A stretch of 64,000 nucleotides of DNA from NCBI GenBank assembly GCA_037178625.1, contig CM074131.1, positions 3,410,001-3,474,000 on the forward strand, read 5' to 3'. The DNA comes from Skeletonema tropicum. Lineage: Eukaryota; Bacillariophyta; Thalassiosirophyceae; Thalassiosirales; Thalassiosiraceae. The translations under genes and the position numbers were made by a program. Shown piece by piece: positions 1 to 12,200 of the stretch. A model generated the notes under the pieces. The model worked only from the letters and a program-made list of their open reading frames with translations. It ran no database searches and was not told the origin of the DNA. The stretch's first letter is position 1; each line of letters opens with the position of its first letter.

Positions 1-1391
1 CTCTAGAGAGAGAGAGAGGGCCCGTACCTATGCAGAAAAGGCAGGCGCGTGTTTTTGTATGCAATCCTATGTACAAACTCGCGGATTTTTAGCGAGTGCA
101 GAATACCCCTCAGGCGCGCGCAGTAGGAACTCATTTGAGGGGGCCTCTTGGATTCTGGAAGTGCCGGTTAAAAAATAAAAAAAGTGGATTTAGTTTCAAT
201 TCCCACGTAGCATCAGCCCTCAAATCAACGTAGGAACCGTCCATAAGTAGGTTCTAGACGTGAATTTTCTCAGGTACAATTTGACCGCTCAGACTTACAC
301 ACTTTAATTGCTGCACTGAGACAAAAAGTGAGAACCGTTCGACAATTTCGTCATTTAGTGAATCAGCCTCCAAGTTTGACAGCACTGGTCGATCGCTCTG
401 TCAATGCCTGCATGCCGCATAGTCTACGCATGATTTTGATCAACGCTCTATTGCAAGCTCTTGGTCTCTGCTATCATTTCATCTCATCAAGCGCTTCCCA
501 GGCGAAAAGACGAACATATATGAAAGCTAGAGAGGCTTCATTGTGTGTGTGTGCTTGTAGAAAAAGCACTGCACAGTGCGAGGAAGTCTTGAAATGGGAT
601 TTTGCAAATACCGGTTGGACGGTTGCTCGAAAAACCACGACTAGCTGAGTACCACTGATTCAGAGTACACCACTCAAATGCATTGTGGCAGAATCCAAGA
701 GTTTTGCATGGGGTTGCATACTTACAAGGGTTTCTTCACAGCGGTAACGTGGAAGGCAATCTAAGGCAATGCACCGTCAATATAGAACTCTACTGACACT
801 TACTGGTGTCTAGAGAGAGTATTGACTAAAATAATCTATCTATCTACATATTTCTTCATCCTCCTGGTCCTGGAAGTCTCGTTGGAGCTGAAAAAAACTG
901 AAGATCGAGAAAGCATCCATTCCTATTATTGGCAGTTCAGGCGAAGGATAAAGTAATTCTCTCTATTCCATCTATCATGGCTTGTGTTGAATGCCGAAGG
1001 GCCAAGGCAAGGACGAAGACGGACCTATTAAAGCATGAGTCGCTTCCACCACAACGAATTCAACGTTCGTCCCCTTTGGGACACATAGAATCACCCGGTG
1101 ATACAAGTGATGTTGATGTGCAACAAGGGTTCGGTATTTTGTCAGGGAAGAAGAGGGCTCTGGTCAATCAGAAATGACAACTCACTCGAGTATCAAGTGA
1201 TCACTTCAAGGATGGCATTAGAAAAGAAAGGAATATCTAGGTAGCTTATCTGCACCTGTGTCAACAAGCTTCCTCAAGGCTGCTCGGGCTGCTTTTCTGT
1301 TTACTCTCTGTGCTATCTTCTTGACCTGCTCCAACGGTGTTCCATGGAGAAGAACTGACTTGAGACGAAAGGGGTGGCCATTGTTGAGAAG
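1..1391. other. No recognisable gene
   Basis: Short ORFs here (about 328-648 and 929-1177, neither with a convincing ATG context) show no family motif. I see no TIRs, no tRNA boxes and no long repeat before the 105-bp direct repeat that begins near 1,392. The stretch is probably intergenic or decayed mobile DNA next to the MULE relic. Confidence 0.5.
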
Positions 1392-1720
1392 AAAGATGAG
1401 TCATCAGTAGTGGGTGTTAAAGTTTTGGCGTCTCAACCGATGCGTCGAATAAAACCAACTGCGCGTGACTCTTCATACCGACCTGCAATGGACACTCTTG
1501 ACGTTCTCGATGAATTCCGAATTACTGCACGCGAAGAATTTGGGCGGAAAAAGGTAAGAAGTCATTTTTGAAATACACATTCCTCCGACTACAGACGTTG
1601 TCAATTATCGAGAGGAAAGATGAGTCATCAGTAGTGGGTGTTAAAGTTTCGGCGTCCCAACCGATGCGTCGGATAAAACCTACTGCGGATGACTCGTCCC
1701 ACCGACCTGCAATAGACACT
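1392..1720. repeat. Pair of 105-bp direct repeats (1392-1496, 1616-1720)
   Basis: The two copies align without gaps at a constant offset of 224 bp and differ at a handful of positions. The shared core starts AAAGATGAGTCATCAGTAG and ends with ACCTGCAAT and GACACT. Just after the second copy, 1728-1820 resembles the 3' end of the MULE-like gene at 2040-2150, sharing CCAAGACCTCTTCTTTCCAG. The block is therefore probably rearranged transposon 3' sequence. The 224-bp period is not a multiple of three, so it is unlikely to be a coding repeat. Confidence 0.75.
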
Positions 1721-1981
1721 ATTTCTGTAACAGCTCTCCAAGACCTCTTCTTTCCAGAAGTAGTAGTGTTAGTGTCCGACGTCGGCGAAGTTTCGAGGTG
1801 CAGCCTTCTTTGTTGTCGAACTTAGTCATGCAGCTCCAAAGGTCGCAGCCACTTACAATAAAATAGGTGATGGTTGCTTGCTGTACCAAGTATTGACGCA
1901 CGCTAGTGGACCGAAGTCATATCATGTGCATCCCATTTCGCCGACGCACCAAAAGTGGACAGCAACACCGTAATTACAACA

Positions 1982-4092
1982 CTAACTTGAGAATTTACTA
2001 TTCTTAGCAACTTTTACCCTTGGCGGCCCATTGTACTCTCTAGAAGTAACAGCTTTCCAAGACCTCTTCTTTCCAGCCGTAGTAGTATCCGTCGTAGTGG
2101 GTTCCGTCGTCGGCGAAGTTGAAGAGTCTTGAGATGCAGCTTCCTTTGCAGCTATTTTCTTGTGCATGTCAGCAATGCACGACTTCATCATGCGCTCAAA
2201 CTCTGGTGCCATTTCAGGGCATTGTTTGAGGAGATCACATGCCTCATTAAAGACTGGCTTCAATGCGACCTGTACATCTCTAGTAGAATCGACTTCTTGC
2301 AAAGAAAGGGTATCTTGTTGGTTCAATTCATCCATGATGGCTTCAAAGTTACCATCGCTTGAGGCACGAAGCACATCAATTTCACCAAGAATGTAATCAT
2401 CATCAACAGAGGCTTCCAATTCTTGAGACCCAGATGGGAGATGAGTTTTTGACAACAACATATCAAATCTGTCAGACCTGTAATGTTGCAAGAGAGATGG
2501 GTACTATTCCAACCATTTCCGAACATATGAAAGGAACATCCGCCAATTCTAGCGTGTGGGCATAACAATTTGATCGCGATTCGAAGCTCCGCATTCTGTT
2601 GTGGATCTCCATCGCAGATTAAGAAGCGAACTCTTGCTAAGACATGTGCGGGCAATATTTTCCTCAAGCCTTCCTGAAACACATACCGAAAGGATGCTCG
2701 TCGTTGGTCAGGCAACCACACACGGCAGAAAACAACCTGCTTGTCGACACTTGTGCGGCATGAGAAGGTCAACAAGTGGAACCCATTCTTGTTTGTATGG
2801 CTCGTCACATCGAAAGTGACAACCTCAGGACATAGAAAGAAGTACCGCAAAACTTTTTCATGTGCCCATGAAATGCAGTGGAAAACATTTTCATCCTCAA
2901 GACCACGAGCCTTTCTCTCTTCCAAAGCAGATTCGGCAACTGGACGGAGACTTTCCCTTTCATCATCTTCCAGCAGAGGGACATCGTTTCTAACGTCGCC
3001 GAGAACCTTGGTAGACGTAAGTATCAGATGTTCGGAGGTCGATTCATCTTTTGTGGAGTAGAGCACATTGCAACGAATGTCGTCTGAGTACTTGAATGCG
3101 TCCAATAGGTTCTCAAACTCGTCAGAGAATTCCTCATTCTCTAAGTTGTTGAGATGGCGTATTTGAGCAAGTGAAAGATATTTATCGAACTTCGCCGACA
3201 TAAATTCCCGACTAGTTCCGTTGTTAGCAGTGGCATTGTTCACATGCGCGATATCATCAATCTCTGCTCCAGTCAAGGAACTCATTTGAGTGGGCATGAA
3301 CTCTGGATCAAACTTGGGGTGGCCTTGGTGTTGAGAAGATCCAGCACCACTGAATAAGCTAATGAAAAAGCCAGCGGAGTCAACCTTCAACTTGAAAAGG
3401 AACTCACATGGAATTGAAAGGATAGCCCTGTTCCTGCGTCGTTTCAGAATTTTTCCTCCTTTCCCAGTACCTCTCCTTCTGCCCTTCATTTTATTGTTCA
3501 CTAGATGACTTTCTCTGAAAGCAGTAGAGGTAGTAGTGGGGTCATTTGAATCCTCATCATCCTCAATATCTCCACCTCCGTCCACTGATTTCGCAGCATG
3601 CTTCCTTGCCTGTTTGTGCATCTTATTGGCATTACAATGCATACACGAGTAATCCTTAAAAAAATTCTTAAACTCGAGGACTGACCGACTAACGACGACT
3701 GAAGAGCCAGCCTTTTGGGCTTGAGATTTGATGAGAGACTCAATGGCTTTCAATTTTGATTCTTTCACTTGATCATCATCATCTTCTTTGATGGGTGGAT
3801 ATGCAGTGGGACAGAAGTAAAGCTTTTGAACTTATCCATTTTTGTTGCCGAGGTATGAACAGAAGTCAATTTCTTTTGGAGCTATATCTTTGGGGTCGGG
3901 TGTTTTCTTCCATGGGCCATCGTAAGGATAAAGTGGCAGAAAAATTTGACCTTTCCAGTGGTTTGCTGAATAAGCATAGTTACATTTATCATCTGTGAGG
4001 CTCAGAATATCATCCCGACTGAGCTTTGTGAGGTTGATCTTCCGACCACTAGCAGTAGGAGACGGCCCTTCCATTGTCAAGGTGGCATTCAT
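1982..4092 (-). pseudogene. MULE-type transposase, broken
   Basis: Reading leftward from an ATG at 4092, the frame encodes a Lys/Ser-rich N-terminus, then meets an in-frame TAA at 3832-3834. The same frame continues at once (VQKLYFCPTAYPPIKEDDDD) into a 480-residue stretch ending near 2323. That stretch carries the front of a Mutator-like (MULE) DDE domain: an Asp in VTFDVTSHTNKNG, a second Asp in FLICDGDPQQ, and the C-x2-H-like GCSFHMFGNGWN. The frame then changes near 2490, and 1982-2491 gives an acidic tail ending in a Ser/Thr-rich basic segment. The region that should hold the catalytic Glu and the SWIM zinc knuckle is missing between the two parts. The stop, the frame change and the missing block point to a dead copy. 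The family call is from motifs only. Confidence 0.72.
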
Positions 4093-5225
4093 GGTGCGGT
4101 GGTAGGTAGGTGGTAGGTGTAGTGGGTGTGGGAGGTGCGGTGAGGTCGTGGAAGTGAACTCACCGTTGGCTTGGAGCGGATTTGAAATAGAGGAGGTTCT
4201 TGTGTGCAAGAAATCCAGTACCCGGACCTTTGGGTTGGAAATAATGGGACTCCGTCCTAATAACTGAACCTGAACTGCCAATAATAGGAATGACGGGAAA
4301 AATAGTCTGACTCTGACACCTACATACTTGAACTTCGCAACATGATATTTACAAGTCATATCTTGTTTGCAAATGCTCGACGCACTGTCACTTTCGGTTC
4401 ATAGCCAGCCGCATAGCCATCAAAAGGATTCTTGTTGTTATCACCCTCCAAATGACACAAATCGATTCCAAAATGTTGTATTTTTTGTTTTCAGCAATGA
4501 CAGATTCCAGCACTGTGTACAATTCCTTTTCGACACCTTACACTCACGGTATGCCTTTTGTCAAAGTAGTAAGCTGACTTTGAATCGGGTTGGCAAACGG
4601 AGGGAAATAGACTTGATAAAGAAGGGCCGAGTCCCAATTGAGATCATTGCGCCACCCGGATGATCCGATTGGAGTTGGATCTGGTTCGGCAGCAACAAGT
4701 AATAAATACGAAACGTTTGCAGATCCCAGCGCAGCGAGAAGTTAGAGACATCGTGTTGTGTGATGGCAAAGGAAGTCTTTTTGGTATGGTTCAGTCCTGC
4801 AGCAAACATCAAAGGAGCCATAGTTTTTATCGAGTAGGGTTGTGCAGTTTATGGCAGATGACATCTGAGCAGCGCTAATGAGCTTGTATAGTATCACCGC
4901 CGACTATAATGGGCCACAAGAATCGGCTCATGCGCATATTTACGACGATTGATCCGATTGTGTAGAATGTGATGCTTGTGAGGTGGTAATGACAAGAATC
5001 CTGTCGACGGCTAGCGACGAGCATTTGGAAAGAAGCTTTGAATAGTAAATAATGCTTAGTAGGTATTAGATTTTTTCCAGTCAAGCAGATGCTTTCTAGA
5101 TTTTCAAGACGATAGTAGTCGAAATGACTCCTACCATACATCTACATCTACAGAACAAACCAAGCTCTAATGTACAAACTTACTACATCTACTTCTTCTA
5201 GTTACATGATGCATCCATTATTCAT
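4093..5225. other. Intergenic, no gene seen
   Basis: Several short overlapping ORFs occur on both strands, but none has low-complexity or domain structure like the real genes here, and none is continued by a splice site. This interval separates the MULE relic from the 3' end of the TMEM184-like gene. Confidence 0.5.
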
Positions 5226-6841
5226 TCATATTCCCTCAGCCTGATCAAGTGAAAAGATGACCTCTCCATCTGTCAAGGGACTGTTACCCCTCCGCGAACC
5301 ACCTCCTCTCTCTCCATTTCCTCCTCTTCCTGTACTAGATCCCTCTCCTCCTACTACAACACTACCAGCCATCCTTGAAATATCGGAAAAAGTTTCACTA
5401 GGATTCACTGTTGATACTAAAGCTCGACTTACGCTCATTGGCCTATCAAGCTGATGAACCGTGGGCGGTTGATATTCGGTGTCGATTGATGAATCATTCA
5501 CTACATTGTTGTCTTGATCAAATAGGAACAACGTCTCGGTATTATTGTCATTTCCCCTGCCCATTCTCCTCCCTCGAAATGGCGAGCTTAACAAGGAAGA
5601 GTTGTTGAATGACTGATCATGTCGTTGCAAGTAGTGTAAATAATCCGTATGAGGGAATGCATACAGATGCGCAACTGCAAACCCCAACATTTCAATGCAA
5701 ATCAAAAAGGCTGGAAGTCCATCAGCCGCCATGGCTGCATCCCAATCACCAAATCCTTTGATCACTCCGACGGAGTAAAGCACTTGAATAAGGAAATGTT
5801 GCCAAAAGGTCGCAAAGATGATACCCTTGATGCATATAAACTTCCATACTGGATTCCATTCCTTCAAATCATCCTTGGTGGCAAAGTATAGTGTCACAAG
5901 ACAGTACAGAGCGTAGGCAATACTCACATTCATAATGATAGCAAGGTAGGTATACGAACTACTCCAGCCCCACTCCCCTTGGTGAAATCTATCTTGACTG
6001 TGCAATGTAATCACAAGAAATGTACCGACAATCTTGAAAAATACAAACTGAAGCACTCCATACTTGCAATTTAACAGAAACGGTCGACCCATCTGCCAAA
6101 TACCACATTGCGACCGCACCAAACATGTACTATGCTGTCCTAACTGTGGATCCTTCATGCGCAGTTTGTTGGCCAGTTGATCTTCCCCTCCACATAGTTC
6201 AATAATGTAGTAAACAAAGGAGGAGAGTACGAATGCCTCGTATAGTTCTCTGACGGCAGTGAGGTAGGGGGCTGCTGAGAGGAAGAAGAGGCTGAACCAT
6301 GATTGGATGGAAAAGATGGGTACCATGAAGAGGATTCTTACGACAAACTGTAGTATACATTTGTAGTACATATAATTGACGATTGTAAGAATTGCATAAG
6401 CCAGATGATAACACTACATCTAAAATATTCAAAGTACACACTCACCTTCTGAACCTGCGGCATATACCAATTCACCAAATGTTGCACAATCCCCAACACA
6501 CTAATCGGAACAGTAATCAACACAAAGCATCCAGCAATCCAATACAATGTCTGATTGATATGTCCCTTCTTTCCCGCCTCAACTGCAAAGTAGGGGAGGA
6601 TACAAAAGACTACCCCTATTAATGATATTGCCAATACTGCCGTGAGTATTCGAGTGAGTATGGGTATATATCTTGTTTTTATTCGAGAGGATGATGTTGT
6701 GTCTTCATTCTCGTCGGAGGAGGGGTTGTTGTGCAATAAATTATTATTTGTAGGGGAACTTCCATCTTGTGGATTGTAATAGTTATCATCGTTATCGTCG
6801 TTGTTGTCAATGAGCTGACGACTTCGCTTTGTTGGGCTCAT
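5226..6841 (-). CDS. TMEM184/OST-alpha-like (Solute_trans_a) membrane protein
   Basis: The gene has two exons: 6841-6446 and 6347-5226, with a 98-nt intron (GTGAGT...CTACAG) and a predicted 505-aa product. The ATG at 6841 (MSPTKRSRQ) is preferred over an upstream in-frame Met because it starts the Asn/Asp-rich cytosolic leader. About seven to eight hydrophobic segments follow. The stretch after the splice, FVVRILFMVPIFSIQSWFSL then ELYEAFVLSSFVYYIIEL, is the hallmark of the TMEM184/LAZ1/OST-alpha family, and AHLYAFPHTDY closes the membrane core. Family members sit in plasma or endomembranes and are linked to organic solute transport or trafficking; the substrate cannot be told from sequence. 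The last ~130 residues are a Gly/Ser/Arg-rich tail. The frame is intact, so the gene is probably functional. Confidence 0.9.
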
Positions 6842-7294
6842 GGTAGAAGATGTTAGTGGTGATGAGACGACGTAGAGGGGATGTACGTCGTTTATTCTCC
6901 GTTCATCGACTGTTGGGCCCGACAGCATGAAACGAGTCGCCGATTGTGTTTTAAAAGATTTTTGCAAATAGAAGAGTTGTAATTATATACATGCGCGGAG
7001 TCTTTCGATTCAGATAGTGGTTGTTGCTCCGACTAACGATGCACAGAGCAAGTCAATAACAGCGTCAGTGACAAGTCATACTACAGCTCCACAGCATGAA
7101 ATACGGCGCTTTATGTCATGTTGATTTGTTGATCGATGTTTTTCAAAATCCAAACGGAGAAGGCCAAAATTTTGCGCCATGGCAGCCTTCCGCCGCGCCA
7201 AATTTTAAATTCGGGGAAATGAAAGCTTCGTTATCGATGACATCTTCTGACTTGTGCTGATCTGTAAAAAAATGAAAATAAACCTAATAGCAGG
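6842..7294. other. 5' flank of the TMEM184-like gene
   Basis: No ORF of interest is present. The stretch lies upstream of the minus-strand membrane-protein gene and ends at the 8-bp target-site duplication of the TIR element starting at 7303. Any promoter for the gene at 6841 would lie here, but I recognise no specific element. Confidence 0.4.
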
Positions 7295-7302
7295 CTACTT
7301 AA

Positions 7303-8907
7303 GGTCGAACACAAGTAATTCGTACTACTATTCCTACGTACAAATCGCTATTTTGGCCGTAGCTAGAGGGACGATTCCTATCGTAACCTCAAATTCGCTA
7401 AACGGTACCACTCAAATCCACCCTCCGAATGTCATCTTTTACACCCTCACCATGATGTCCTCCACTCCTATGGCCACAGTTATGCACAACCAATAAAACC
7501 ACCCATGATACTCAGCTTATCCGATCTTATACATCATCATCTAAGCGACAACGACGGCAATACTCAGTTGATTGATCGAAAATGAAGAAAATAACGTCGC
7601 CATCGACGGCATAAAATCCACAACTTTTACCTCCCTTCACCACTCCCACGGACGTTTGCGTGGTGATAAACATCTAATGAGGGGCTTTCCTCGCATCCAA
7701 TCGATATGCGGTATATGAGGGACATCTTTTGCTACCTGAACTGTTCACAAACATCAACTAGTACATGATCAAGCACATTTTATCAGTGAGAGGCAATCTA
7801 TTTTTCTATCCAGGGTGTATGCAATAATCAACTTTGTAAGGAGCCAATAACTGCATATGGGTGGTTGACCGTGTAAGATACATCATTTACAGTCAAAAAG
7901 AGGCTTATGCATTGGCAGTGCATGATAGAGTTTAATATCAGATAGATTATGTCATTATTTGTTGTTGTTTTATATAAATTATTAAATAAGTAATACTTGA
8001 TAAATATGATGTTCATCTCAACATACTTTATTGATAACACTCCCATGGATGTATACTATCATAATAATGATATATCAATGCTCCTTTAATCGATATCCAC
8101 GCTGTTTCCATTAAATTGTCATTTGATTGTTGTGATCGATGGAAACGACAAATTGTGTAAATTTTTGCACCGCGTAGGCGACGTTGTACAGCCTTTCCTT
8201 CCGCTCCAGAGTACCAAGCCGTCGCCTATAAACATATTGGAGTCGAGAGAGCGGGTTGGTTGCCTTTGGAAATGGTTTATCTCCCCTCTTTACTGCACAG
8301 CAGCGTTGATATAAAAAATGATTTCAAATATGTTGACACCGAGTAACCGACGTTCCGGACGACGCAATCGGGCGAAGAAGCTGTTACCAAGACACTGATG
8401 CCTCCCTATGGATATATAGTATCGATTGTTGCGTCGTGGTGTCATCGTAAATGGTGCAAATGATGTTTACCCAAGGCATTAGTCGACAACATCAGTTGCA
8501 TCATCCAATTTCCGTTACGTCGCGGGGCAAAAATTATTTCTCTTGGGATAGGTCGAACCAAGCGAACCTTTTTCGAAGGCGATCTACAAATTGGTTTCTC
8601 CGTCTTATATTGCAAAGGGTTCGCTTGGTACAGTGTCGATTTTGTACTACTAGGCAGTCCACAATGGCATCATGGTGATTGTGCTGTGGTTGTGTCTTTG
8701 GCCGTTTATCACGGTGAAAATGTGTGAGACAGTGCAGTCCGAAGTCGCATAGTGCAGTCCGAAGTCGTTGGGCGAGGTGGGGCGTGACTTGAAACGGCCG
8801 TTTTTGAGTTCGCACGAGGATATACTAATTCCTATCGTAGACCTACCAGCCCATTTTGCCTAACAAACGGCCAAATTTAATTAGTGATTTTTTACTTGTG
8901 TTCGACC
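7303..8907. mobile_element. 1.6-kb TIR element with 8-bp target-site duplication
   Basis: The ends are perfect 16-bp inverted repeats: GGTCGAACACAAGTAA at 7303-7318 and its reverse complement at 8892-8907. They are flanked by CTACTTAA (7295-7302) and TTACTTAA (8908-8915), an 8-bp duplication with one mismatch. An 8-bp duplication with T at position 2 and A at position 7 fits hAT elements, but the TIR does not start with the usual CAG or TAG, so the superfamily is open. No intact transposase is present. The interior on the minus strand gives short protein-like strings with stops between them. The same interior, diverged, occurs again at about 47,870-48,880. An 18-bp tandem repeat lies near 8,732-8,768. 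Confidence 0.78.
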
Positions 8908-9291
8908 TTACTTAACAGGGCTTTTAGGTTTGTCTCCCTTGATGCCGTCGCCACGTCATTTGCTCTCTTGACATTCTCATGAACACCCGACTTGACTGAG
9001 AACACTGCATTTTACGCAGGGCACATACCTGATTTTACGTCCATCGCGTAGCCATCGCGTCGCCATCGTCTCTGCCGGTTAGTCGATGAGAAGTATACAA
9101 TACATACTTAGCCTGCCGTCGGTGTGATTGACGTTGACAGAATTACAGCAGCAATACACAAATACCTGCAGCTGCTCATCCTACAGCAATAATCAATATA
9201 TAGTGGCTTCAGAATACTATAATTCTATGTCTAAAATGGAGGACGATCAACAACCACCTCCGTTTAAAAAAATAAACATACCAATCCCATA

Positions 9292-12200
9292 ATGAACAAT
9301 AACATTTCCAACGATGCATCAACATCTTCATTCTCTGCATACAAACCAAACGATACTGCCGCCGCTGCCGGATCGACTTCCACAATGATGGATACAACTA
9401 ATGACGATCCTTCAATTGCTGCCGCCGCCCCTGCAGTTGCTGGCAGCAATATCTCCACATCAGCTGCAGTAGCCGGCGGCGGTACGATAATGGAGCCATC
9501 ATCATCTCTATCCTCGCTCGCACTATCTCAACAACAACAGGCGCTGATGCCCACACCCCAACATCATTCCATCATGATAAACCGTCCATCTTCACTCAGT
9601 TCCAAAAGTCGTTACAGCGGCACAGCATCCACCAACACCACCGCTGCCGCTGCCGTCAATAATAATATCAATCGACCACACGCCTACTTTGCCTCCTCCG
9701 AGGAAGAAAGTGAGGCAGAATTAACCGAGGTGGATTCTCATTCCTCTGCGGATCATCATCATCCTCATCATCATACTCATCGTAGTAGTCGGCATCAGAA
9801 TCCACATCAGCCAATGAGACTTAGTGGAATATTGACCAGTTCCAAATTACGTTTGTCAGAGATTGCTTCCAAAGTGTCAAGTGCTGGTGGAGGTGGGGGG
9901 AGTGGTAAACGTCAGCAGCAACAGCAACAGCAGGGGATAATGGAACGAAAGCCTCCTGCTCCGGTAGTTTCCTTTATTCCACAACAATTGCATCAGCAGA
10001 GACAACAACAACAGCAGCAGCAGGATAATGGTAGTAGTGATGATCGAAAGCCCATCAAATTTCAACATCCTCCTGGTGGGGGGGATACTACGACAACTAG
10101 TCATGAGGAACGGCGAAACAACAACCCCTTGTCGTCGTTTCCTCCCCCTCATACTGTGACTGTAGGGGGAAATACTACCGCGGGAGGAGGAGTAGGAGGG
10201 GGAGGAGGTGTTGGTGTTGCATTATCAGCTGGTGGTAGTATTCCATCGGCTGCTGCATCTGCAGCTTCATCCAATATTGCCGACAATCACAACAGAAACA
10301 GCAGTAGTATTGGTAGTACAGTTGGTATTGGCAGTGGTGTTGGTGCATCACCAACCTTTCGTCCACAACGACGTCCACGTGGTCGTAGTAATGCTACCAC
10401 CAGTAGCATCTCAGCTGATGGTAACGCTTCCATTTCCTCCTCACACAACATCAATCACAACAACAATACTCCATTCGGTAATGCATCCTCATCCTCACAA
10501 CCACCACTACTACCATCCAACACAGTAGCCCAACATCATCACAACATCAACAAGAATCCACATCATAATCATCATCACAATAATCGACACACGAATAATC
10601 ATCGTAGTCACCATCACCACCATCATCATCACGGACGAAAGCATCACGTACCACGAGGACTACCCGTATTCAAAGATCCACGGTCTTGTATGTGGACATC
10701 GACACATGATGCCAATGCACCCAGTGAAGATCGATATTCAAGTTTGGTCAATGTGTTATTACGCCCTCCCAAGACTATGAATGCGAGTAAGAATTTGAGT
10801 GGGGGGAGTAATACAAGTGTGGAGGATGAGGTTGGTGGTGGTGGGAATAGTGTTGGATCAAATAAGAAGAAGAAAAGTGATGGAGGTGTTAATGTTGCTT
10901 CTGCTGGTGCAGTGGGGGGAGGAGTGGAAACGAATGGGGGAGATAATGGATCCAATTGTGAATCATCAAGTGGTAACAATCTCAAGAATGATTCACCACA
11001 ACAACAACAACAACAACAACCAAGTAATCCATCACAACAACCACAACCATCATCATCATCCTCCACACATCCAGAACAACAAGTACACATCCCCCCCTCC
11101 GAAGAAGATGAAGATAACACCTCACTCATCCGTCTCTCCCTCTGGTCCGTCATTGATGGTCACGGTGGAGGATGTGTCGCAACCTACGCTGCCGAAGTGT
11201 TATTGCCCCACATTGCAGCCTCAGTGGCACGATCACTCAAATCTGAAATTGTCGATCGGGGTGTATGTAATGTCAATGGACAGTTGAGAGATGCGAATGC
11301 ATTAGATTTGGATGGATTAATTCGTAGTAGTGATCGGAGTCGTTATGAAGGTAATAACAACAATGGTGGTGGTGGACGGAGTGTGGGTAGTACAGCAAGT
11401 GGTGGAGGTGGAAGTAAGAGTAGCAGTGGTGGACGAAAAAGTAAAAGTGCCATAGATCGTCAACGTGAGGCGGGGATTGATGTGGTCAATCCGAATAGTA
11501 TTCATTATCGATCACCGTATGAGGATAGTGGGAGTGAGGGGGAGTGTCAGGGTGTGGATGATCCAGATGATGATGAGGATATTGATGATGATGACGATGA
11601 TCATGCCAGTCGTGGAACGAAAAGTACCACCGGACAACCATCGTCAAGGATGAGTCGAGGAGAAAGTGAAAGTGAGAGTGAGGCGGAAAGTGAAGCACCC
11701 GTGAGTGTTGCGAGTAGTTTATTACCAGGTAATCCAATCTGTGCCAATAGTCACGAGGAGAGTGTCAGTTCGGTAAAAACAAGTGTCAAAACGGCAGTAA
11801 GTCCGGTGATGCAGCATGCTCCCGTGGGGACACATAGTCCTGCCGAAGTGGCGGCGATTACTCGTGCGATTACCGACTCGTTCTTGGCAGTGGATGAAGG
11901 GTGGATTAATTCGATTGATCCGGTAACGACACATCAAACGTCTTGTGTGAGTAATGGACGGTGGAATGCTGGAGCATGCGCATTGGTAGTATTTATTATA
12001 CAACGATTGGATTGGTGTCGTTCCTCACGGGTGGATCATGAGACACACCATCGAGAACGTGGTGAGAGGGGATTTGATGATACGTCGCATAATAAGGATG
12101 CAGCCCGGAGGAGAAAATTGGATTATGCGACTAAAAGCAAGAGTGTGAGCTCATTGAGTACATTGTCATCCACATCCTCTATTACCACGGAAGCAAATAC

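Noticed and set aside
328..648. 106-codon plus-strand ORF
   Set aside because: No ATG at its start, no domain or compositional signal, and no neighbours that continue it.
929..1177. ORF with ACVECRRAKAR, resembling a fungal Zn2Cys6 start
   Set aside because: Only two of the six cysteines are present and the rest of the frame has no support.
9877..11737. Long antisense ORFs opposite the PP2C gene
   Set aside because: They are mirror images of the low-complexity Asn/Ser/His coding repeats and show only Leu/Tyr/Pro-rich runs.
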